Positions 58,085 through 64,000 of a stretch of DNA of 64,000 nucleotides are shown one piece after another; the stretch's first letter is position 1, and every line of letters starts with the position of its first letter. Origin of the DNA: Carex sylvatica (lineage: Eukaryota > Streptophyta > Magnoliopsida > Poales > Cyperaceae); NCBI GenBank assembly GCA_964058845.1, contig CAXKVR010000101.1, forward strand, positions 29,069 through 93,068. Reading direction: 5' to 3'. A model generated the notes under the pieces. The model ran no database searches. It saw only the letters and a program-made list of their open reading frames with translations, and had not been told where the DNA came from. The position numbers and the translations under genes were made by a program.

Positions 58085-58399
58085 GCAAATGCATCTCAGG
58101 CGGAGGCAAAAGCAATGCTAGAAGGTTATAAGCTACTGGTAAAATAAGCTAATGGAGTGGGTACTGTATTTTCGGATTCTCAGGAAATAGTAATATCAGT
58201 TAGCAGTTATCCACCTGGTGTGCATGACTGGAGATTGGCTGCTGAGGTGTGGCAAACTTGGGTAATGAAAAAAGATTGCAAGATACTGGTAACATCCTTC
58301 TGTAATTGGAAATACAGCAATATAGAGATAGCTCACAGATTGGCCAATTGGAGTCATGTAAAGAGAACACAAGTGGGTTTGTATCTCCTTTCTTTGTGA
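58085..58399 (+). pseudogene. RNase H-like (RVT_3) C-terminal fragment, LINE-related
   Basis: Starting near 58085 the frame reads NASQAEAKAMLEGYKLLV, then a TAA, then VFSDSQEIVISVSSYPPG, HDWRLAAEVWQTWVMKKD and NIEIAHRLANWSH. AEAxAxxEG, SDSQE and the late AHxLA motif are the conserved parts of RNase H-like domains found at the C-terminus of plant LINE reverse transcriptases and in related host proteins. The DSQ Asp is kept. The first part of the domain is missing and one stop interrupts it. It lies inside the Helitron, in the same orientation as its ends. Confidence 0.7.
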
Positions 58400-58655
58400 A
58401 TGGGGATTGATGTAAAGAATGCCTACGGGCTATGAAACACCATATATATATATATATTATGTTTGTTTTCTGATTTTTGTATTGTGCTTATCGTATGTTA
58501 TGAATTGATTGTATATATATATTTTTTTTTTGTAAGTGTGTTTTGCACATAATGAAGAATGTGATCTCATTGACATCCAGATAATTTCATTGGATTTATT
58601 TTTTTAATTTAAATATACTATTTAATATGAGATTTTTTTTTCTTTTATTATATAT

Positions 58656-58685
58656 CCCGTTACAACGTACGGGCATGATACTAGT
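58656..58685 (+). other. Helitron 3' terminus: hairpin plus CTAGT
   Basis: CCCGT (58656-58660) pairs with ACGGG (58669-58673). Seven bases later the sequence ends CTAGT before TTATAT. Hairpin followed by CTRRT is the diagnostic Helitron 3' end, and the wording CCCGTTACAACGTACGGG is the common plant version. Confidence 0.75.
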
Positions 58686-60413
58686 TTATATCGAAGCAAG
58701 AAGTTCTAAATAGAATATTTATATTAGGTTTAAAAAAATAACTTTAGTTCTAATAAAACGGCAAAGTAGAAAGTAGGACAGTGCCTTAAAAAAAAAAGGT
58801 AATAAATAGAATCTGATTTGTTGTCAGCAACAAGTGGCTAAAATGACAGGATGGCATTGAATTTGGATCCATCCAATTATGATAAATAAGACGCAATTTG
58901 GTAAATTCCTTGGATTTGGTATCCGGATCTATTAATTGAGTCTTGCTGATCAAAAGAAAATCAAATCATTTTTTTTTTTTTGCCTAGAAACTTGTTTAAA
59001 ATGTAGAAGGATTAACTTTAAGATTGGTGCAAACTCACATTAAACAGTTTAGATTCAACCTGAGGGGATGAGATACCTTTTTATTTGCTTTTTTTTTTTT
59101 TTAATTTATTATCATCCTGTTGAAGAAGATGCCTACTGACTGTTTGTCTAGGGACCCACTCATGAAGACTAACTTGCGTTGATGAGTCAACCAAAAACAG
59201 CTTCAACCCAACTTAGAACCTATAATATAATTACATGCAAAATAAAATGATTTGTTCTCAATTTTTTTTAAAAATGTGTGTATCAATATATAAGTAGGAC
59301 TTGATCCAGGTACGGGCTCAAGTGGAGCCACGAGCACGCCTTTCTGAATTTTGAAATTTTATAGAGATTTATAGATTCGGACCAACTTAATTTGTTACTC
59401 TTTAGAAAAGTTTTTGCTCCCTCTAGAATTCTGATATATAATTTGAGTTAAATTTTAGGGTTAAAATTAAAATAAATTTTTTGAATTTGAATTCAGATTG
59501 GTAAGTAGGATTAGAAGCTAGAGCATTGAAAATTATAAGTTAGGACATTGTATTTTTATATCTAGTACCTAATTAGCTAATGAGTTTAAATTCAATTAGC
59601 TATTTAAACCTGATTCACTATTTTTTTGTTTTCATGACGAAAATTCTAAATCCGTCCTAGACTTAATGAAATAAGTAAACAATAAATATTGGAGAAAATA
59701 AAGTATGACAAGTAAACAATAAATTATTGAAATAATTAATTAGATGTTAGATCTATTTTGCATATGAAAAATTATTGGAGTTGTGTTAAGTGTTATGCAA
59801 AATAAAGAAATTTCTGGGATTTTGAGTCGAATTTAATTTTGATCTGAGAGTTCGAATGTCTATGTAATTGGAGCCACTTAATCTAATTCACATATTGAAT
59901 CTTGACAAAGACCAAATTTTATATTTTTTATACCTTTCTTTCACCATTTTTCAAAAGAAAGAATTTTTTATCTAAAAAATATTACGTATCTAAAAGAAAA
60001 GAAAAGAATAAAAATCATATAAATTTGTCTTCAACTAGATTCCATATGTAGATCAAATTGACGACACATGGACGGATTTAAAGATTAACAAAAGGTTGCT
60101 CAGCCACTTCTATGATTTTAAAATTTAATTAAATTTTATTTTTATAAAATTTATTTATATATAATTCTACCTTTCTCATAAAATATTAAATATTTATTTA
60201 TAATTTAGTGATTATACATTATAACTATATTTTGTGAGGTTGTAGACTTAAATTTAAATCTCACATATTACATATTTTGCATTTTTTTTGAGAAAAAAGT
60301 GGATCAAGTCCACATTTGATTTTATTTAATTAGTTACAAGAAGTTTTGCAACCGGTTTACAGAAGTTTGCAAAAACAGTTTAAAAAAAACTCAAAACAAT
60401 TGAGCTCAAGAAA
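58686..60413. other. Intergenic DNA, second half of the duplicated block
   Basis: The piece 59007-59105 matches 42555-42680 (CTTTAAGATTGGTGCAAA, then a T-run), which suggests this is the continuation of the repeat unit interrupted by the Helitron. The rest is AT-rich with no coding signal. Confidence 0.4.
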
Positions 60414-60421
60414 GTCTAGAG

Positions 60422-61518
60422 CTAGGCTGCATGAATACGGATACAGGTATCGTATCAGATACGATACGAATATGGCGATACGGCAATTTTCAAAAACAAA
60501 TGATACGATACGGCTATTATATATATTATTTTTTATTATTTTAATTATATTATTGTTTCATATATTACAACAAAGAACAAAATTACACTTGTATATATAT
60601 CAAATGTATTGCAAATAAAAGACTTATTACCTCCAGCTTTTGATGTTTCAGTCATCACCACATATTCTCATTCATTAACAGAGGATGAGGCAGTGCTATC
60701 CGGAGTCGAAGACATCTTCGATGATGTTGCCTATTTCAATTAAAAGAATAAAACCAAAATTCATGGCATCATATATAAGTTAATTAATTCATGGCATCAT
60801 ATATAAGTGAATTAATTTATATATAATAAACTGATGGCTTAATATTTCAGATTGAACAGCACAAAAATATATCGAGCTATAAAATTGAGTTTAAGATCGA
60901 GCACAAATTTCAGATTGAACAGCACAAAAATTGATGGCTTAATATTGAGTTTAAGCACAAGCACAAATTAAGAGAATGTATACAAATTTATTGCAAGTGC
61001 ATTATCTGGAGAGAGACGGCAGAAACGGTGGAGAGAGGCTGACCGAAGACGGTGGATACGACGGAAAGACAAGCGGCGTTGCGGAGAGGCTCGTGGAGAG
61101 GAGCGTGGATCAGCCGTCAGGTTCGCAGAGAGGCTCGCCGAGAGGAGCACGGATCAACCGTCACCCATCACTCCGTCAGGTTCCCGGAGAGGCTTGCCGA
61201 GAGGAGTGCGGATCAGCCGTTAGTGTGGAGCTGGAGCGGAAGGGTTCAAAAATCAGAAAGTCAGAAAAATGAAAACCTAGTTTCCAGTATCCCGTCCGTA
61301 TCCCTCCCGTATCTCGCCCGTATCTCGCTCAAACAGCTGTATCGGACAAAAATTCAATGCATATCACGACCGTATCTGCAGTTTAGAGATACGCCACATC
61401 ATCCGATACGCCAGCTGGCGTATCAGATACATATTGTGGCTGTATCGGATGCGTATCGGTATCCGATACGTATCCGATACGGATACGAAGCCTATACCGA
61501 AGTATCGGAGTAACATAG
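60422..61518. mobile_element. 1.1-kb non-autonomous hAT element with GATACG-type subterminal repeats
   Basis: It starts CTAGGCTGCATGAATACGG and ends CGGAGTAACATAG, imperfect hAT-type inverted termini. The flanking 8-mers are GTCTAGAG (60414-60421) and GTCTAGAA (61519-61526), a target duplication with one change. Both subterminal regions are dense in GATACG/CGTATC motifs (60438-60520 and 61295-61505). On the minus strand near 60718 a short frame MSSTPDSTASSSVNE resembles a transposase N-terminus, so this is probably an internally deleted derivative. A GC-rich block at 61010-61260 contains about three copies of a 55-60-bp repeat. Confidence 0.8.
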
Positions 61519-61639
61519 GTCTAGAATAAATTAAAACTAAAAATAGGTAAAACTTAGTAAATTGCAAAAAACCAAAATCTCTCCCAGTAGGTACTGTTTT
61601 TCTTTATTCTCTGACCAGCCTTGGCTTGTACCAGTACCA

Positions 61640-62287
61640 TTTATCTTGTACCGCTTACTGCCATTCCATTTTGATTTTCTGTCTATTTTCCTTCATTTTC
61701 ATTGGCTTCCATTTCATTGGAAGAATTTTGCTTGCCAGAAAATCTCACTGAGCAATTCTTCCGGTTCTTTTGCAGACTCCCTAAAAGACCTGGCACACTT
61801 CTCTCGTCAAACTATGAAATGCATGATCAGAAGTAGTGCTCTGTGTCGCTGACAACGATCATATTTGATTTCTGTCAGTAATGTTAAGTATTGGCCTTTC
61901 CGGCCAATTTGGGGATGGTTGTGTCAAAGTTAGCCTTCTATACACTTCTCTAATATAATTGCAGATGTGAAATAAGTGAAGTACCGATTCTGTAGCTGCC
62001 TTAAATATTGGACATCTTGTTATTATGATGCATTCTTTCTTTCTCAAATTATCATGTGTTAGAATGCGGTTCCTTATTGCCAGCCATTCGAAGATGATTA
62101 TCTTTGGCGGCACCTTAAGCTTCCAGATATGTCTAAGGTCTGATGACAACCTCGGCCCCCCTTTCATTGCTTTGTATGCTGACTGTACCGAAAATATCCC
62201 TATACCAGTAATATTTTGCATTTTAAATTTCAGCATCTCTATAAAGATTTTAGTTCCACCCAGCTCAGATATTATTTTAATTGACAT
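61640..62287 (-). pseudogene. LINE reverse-transcriptase zinc-binding domain (zf-RVT) fragment
   Basis: On the minus strand 62287-61859 reads GIFSVQSAYKAMKGG, LRHIWKLKVPPKIIIFEWLA, NRILTHDNLRKKECI, ATESVLHLFHICNYIREVYR. This is the zf-RVT domain at the C-terminus of plant LINE polyproteins (expected SVKSAY, WKxxxPPKxxFFxW, TxDNLxKRG, CPxC, ExxxHLFxxC). The first Cys of the CPLC pair is present but the second reads as IF. Further broken coding continues to about 61640. The rest of the LINE is absent, so this is a truncated fossil, unrelated in position to the RNase H fragment at 58085. Confidence 0.75.
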
Positions 62288-62289
62288 TG

Positions 62290-63020
62290 AGTAAATTGAT
62301 TTTTTTGCCCAAGTATATTATGGGTTAGAACGAGTCCAACCAATGTCTCACCTTAATTCGGATAAAATGATATATTATGGTTTCTTAATTATTTGTTATG
62401 ATCCTTCTTTTTTTTTGGAAAATAGGAGGTCAAGTCAACTAAATATTTTTGACATACAACTGAATTTTAAACATACAATCTCCGATAAATATAACATTTT
62501 GTTTTTTACAAGATCAAAAGCGAATTCTTGTGGAAATGAACTTTTATTAACTATCTTTATTTAAATTATAAACATGTTGGACATATTCTTTGTAGTACTT
62601 ATGAACAAGTAAAATCTCAACTTTTCAGATTTGACTCTACTACTATTCAAATAGGAGAGCATGACTCTGTTATTCAAAATTTAACCGTTGAATTTTTTTA
62701 TGATCTCAACACTGATAAGTGGTTAGGTTTTAAATAACATAGTCCTGCTCTCCTATTTGAAGAGCAGCGGAGTTGATTCCCAACTTTTCACCTTGTACAG
62801 ATGCCTTGTTTTATTGAAGCACAACATAATACTGTTTTAAACCAAATAAAATATAAGTATATGGGCTAAGAGTCTCCTTTGAGACCAAATCCACTAGCTA
62901 TATTCTATATATGGAATAGGAGGTTTAAATATATCCCTATTCCCTAGTTGTACGTACCAAGTTATTACCAAGAAATTTCCTCGTTACAAATATCCCACGT
63001 TTTCAAACAGGGACCTCCCC
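62290..63020. other. Upstream intergenic region of the MYB gene
   Basis: AT-rich. A palindromic pair TACTATTCAAATAGGAGAGC (62640) and GTCCTGCTCTCCTATTTGAAG (62743) flanks about 85 bases (one arm near 62645-62665, the other near 62745-62762), probably a small MITE in the distal promoter. Nothing else is recognised. Confidence 0.45.
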
Positions 63021-63170
63021 CAACCAAATATAAATACCTAAACAAACCAGCCAACCCCAAGCCACACTTGCAAACAGTGCTCTCTAGCTTCTCCTTCAAG
63101 CTCCAAAAGCTCAGTTCCTAATTGGAAGAAGCCTAGCTCTCTTACAGTAAAAGAACTTTTCAAAAGAGAG
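63021..63170 (+). promoter_or_regulatory. Core promoter and 5' leader of the MYB gene
   Basis: A clear TATA box TATAAATA lies at 63029-63036. It would give a transcript start near 63060-63066 and a leader of about 105 bases, starting in CACACTTGCAAACAGTGC. AACAAACC and CCAACCCC around 63040-63060 resemble the ACC-rich AC elements that MYB proteins bind in phenylpropanoid promoters. Whether they act here is not known. Confidence 0.65.
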
Positions 63171-63303
63171 ATGGGAAGAGCTCCTTGTTGTGATAAGGTA
63201 GGATTGAAGAAGGGACCATGGAGCCCAGAGGAGGATCAAATTTTGGTTTCTTACATAGAGAAGCATGGCCATGGCAATTGGAGAGCACTCCCCAAACAAG
63301 CCG
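63171..63303 (+). CDS. R2R3-MYB transcription factor, exon 1
   Basis: The start [20 protein letters not shown] is the hallmark of plant R2R3-MYB proteins. The R2 repeat keeps the regularly spaced Trp residues (GPW, GNW) and reads to PKQA, with the exon ending after the first base of the next Gly codon at G|GTACGT. This is the canonical first intron position. The protein would bind AC-type or MBS DNA sites in the nucleus. The wording [18 protein letters not shown] suggests the MYB14/15 or MYB58/63-like subgroups (2/3), which act on stress responses or lignin and stilbene genes. That placement needs the C-terminal part, which lies outside the window. Confidence 0.95.
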
Positions 63304-63569
63304 GTACGTATATATATATACTTATCTGTCAAATTGCGTTCTCTTTTGATTTTCTTTTTGGTCTATGTTTTTCATTTTGCTCAACTGGTTTCGGTTCTTT
63401 TAGTCAAAATATTATTTTATTTGTAGAAAATGAACTCATTCTATTTTCCCAAAAAGCACCTTTTTTTTTTTTCTGGAAATAAATCTGCAACTCGATCAAT
63501 TCCATTTGATCAATGTTTTTCCTTTTAATTGATTTTTTTTTTTTACTTATGGATTAATTATTCTTTTAG
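63304..63569 (+). other. MYB intron 1
   Basis: A 266-bp intron with GT start (GTACGTATAT) and CTTTTAG end, T-rich before the acceptor. Confidence 0.9.
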
Positions 63570-63699
63570 GTTTATTGAGGTGTGGGAAAAGCTGTAGGCT
63601 ACGGTGGATTAATTATCTACGGCCAGATATTAAGCGTGGAAATTTCACAAAGGATGAAGAAGAGTTGGTCATAAGCTTACATCAATCTCTTGGCAATAG
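63570..63699 (+). CDS. R2R3-MYB transcription factor, exon 2
   Basis: The exon is 130 bp, the standard size of exon 2 in this family. It completes R2 ([20 protein letters not shown]) and starts R3 ([20 protein letters not shown]) up to GNR, with the exon ending inside the Arg codon at AG|GTATAT, the canonical second intron position. The first R3 Trp is replaced by Phe, as usual in plants. Exon 3 with the rest of R3 and the regulatory C-terminus is beyond the window, so intron 2 is at least 300 bp. Confidence 0.95.
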
Positions 63700-64000
63700 G
63701 TATATATAGATTTTAAATAAATTTAACCAGAAATTTAGCAATAATGAATAGAATTGTCCCAAAATATATTAAAAATATGTAACAAGCAAATATGAAATAA
63801 ACATATATCGATCACACACACATGCATATTTCCATCAGCTTATTGTGTGTTGAGATTTAAATATAGACAGTTCACTGGATTATGAAGCTCATTAAATTAT
63901 ATACAAAATGAATATATAGTTTCAGGCCTCATAAAGCATCTCCCATAAAAGCACCTTCTAATTAAACCCTCCTAGATAAACTTTTAATGCACCTATTGTT
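63700..64000 (+). other. MYB intron 2 (partial)
   Basis: It starts GTATATATAG and is AT-rich. No acceptor followed by WSAIA-type coding is found before the window ends. Confidence 0.8.

Larger units (their letters stand above)
44014..58685 (+). mobile_element. Candidate Helitron carrying a prohibitin fragment, split by a copia element
   Basis: The left end TCTCTCCTCTATATTATGCA follows an A (44013). The right end has the hairpin CCCGT...ACGGG (58656-58673), then CATGATA and the terminal CTAGT (58681-58685), followed by T. TC start, CTRRT end, subterminal hairpin and A|T insertion are the Helitron rules, and no target duplication is expected. Without the copia insertion (45367-57145 plus 5 bp) it is about 2.9 kb. 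It encodes no RepHel protein, so it would be non-autonomous. Cargo consists of prohibitin exons and an RNase H-like fragment, both in the same orientation. The right end is convincing. The left end is inferred from the short terminal motif only. Confidence 0.55.

Noticed and set aside
61052..61513. 153-codon Arg-rich frame inside the hAT element
   Set aside because: It is a product of the GC-rich repeat and GATACG motifs, without family resemblance.

Overview
This is a low-GC plant nuclear window, almost certainly an angiosperm and probably a non-grass. The evidence is an R2R3-MYB gene with the standard intron positions, an intron-free splicing factor gene SF3B1, a plant-type GT8 glycosyltransferase exon, and a dense mix of plant transposon families. 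Only four host loci are supported. They are exon 1 of a PGSIP6/IPUT1-type glucuronosyltransferase (869-1105, minus, running off the left edge), an 80-bp first exon of an unidentified gene (22190-22269, minus), the complete SF3B1 gene (22737-26513, plus), and exons 1-2 of an R2R3-MYB gene (63171-63699, plus, running off the right edge).

Left part (1.3-22 kb): a transposon nest. In order it holds a Tourist-like MITE with TAA target duplication split by a 371-bp hAT MITE (target duplication GCTGTGCT); a decayed hAT transposase gene (BED finger to dimerisation domain, minus); a plant-mobile-domain (MAIN-like) transposon remnant with a TTAGGG run; a Ty3/gypsy (Tat/Athila-type) LTR with a tRNA-Asp-type primer site; a 5'-truncated Ty1/copia pol with its 3' LTR, which is joined to an inverted copy of its own LTR start; a gypsy LTR remnant; and a MULE transposase pseudogene (minus) interrupted by a 661-bp hAT element made mostly of CATATG-containing repeats (target duplication CTTGGTTG).

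Middle (22-44 kb): SF3B1 faces the small minus-strand exon across a short shared promoter. Downstream lies gene-poor AT-rich DNA with small elements: a TTA-flanked MITE, three copies of a fold-back MITE family, a pair of probable tRNA-derived SINEs, a CACTA-like terminus, and an 886-bp hAT element (target duplication GATACTAG) inside AT-rich repeat DNA.

Right part (44-63 kb): a candidate Helitron (44014-58685; starts TC, ends with a hairpin and CTAGT, sits between A and T) carries a captured, broken prohibitin gene fragment and an RNase H-like fragment. An 11.8-kb SIRE/Maximus-type copia element (45367-57145, minus, target duplication TTACG/TTATG) is inserted inside it. That element has a third ORF downstream of pol and two large arrays of an AACGTT motif, one in its LTRs and one directly upstream of the third ORF. 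Then come a 1.1-kb hAT element, a LINE zinc-binding-domain fragment and the MYB gene.

Nothing here is a clear new host system. The most interesting signals are the AACGTT arrays that mark both presumed promoters of the copia element, the Helitron/prohibitin/copia nest, the inverted LTR junction, and the helically spaced CATATG array in the hAT element. All positions were read by eye; no alignment or database search was run.
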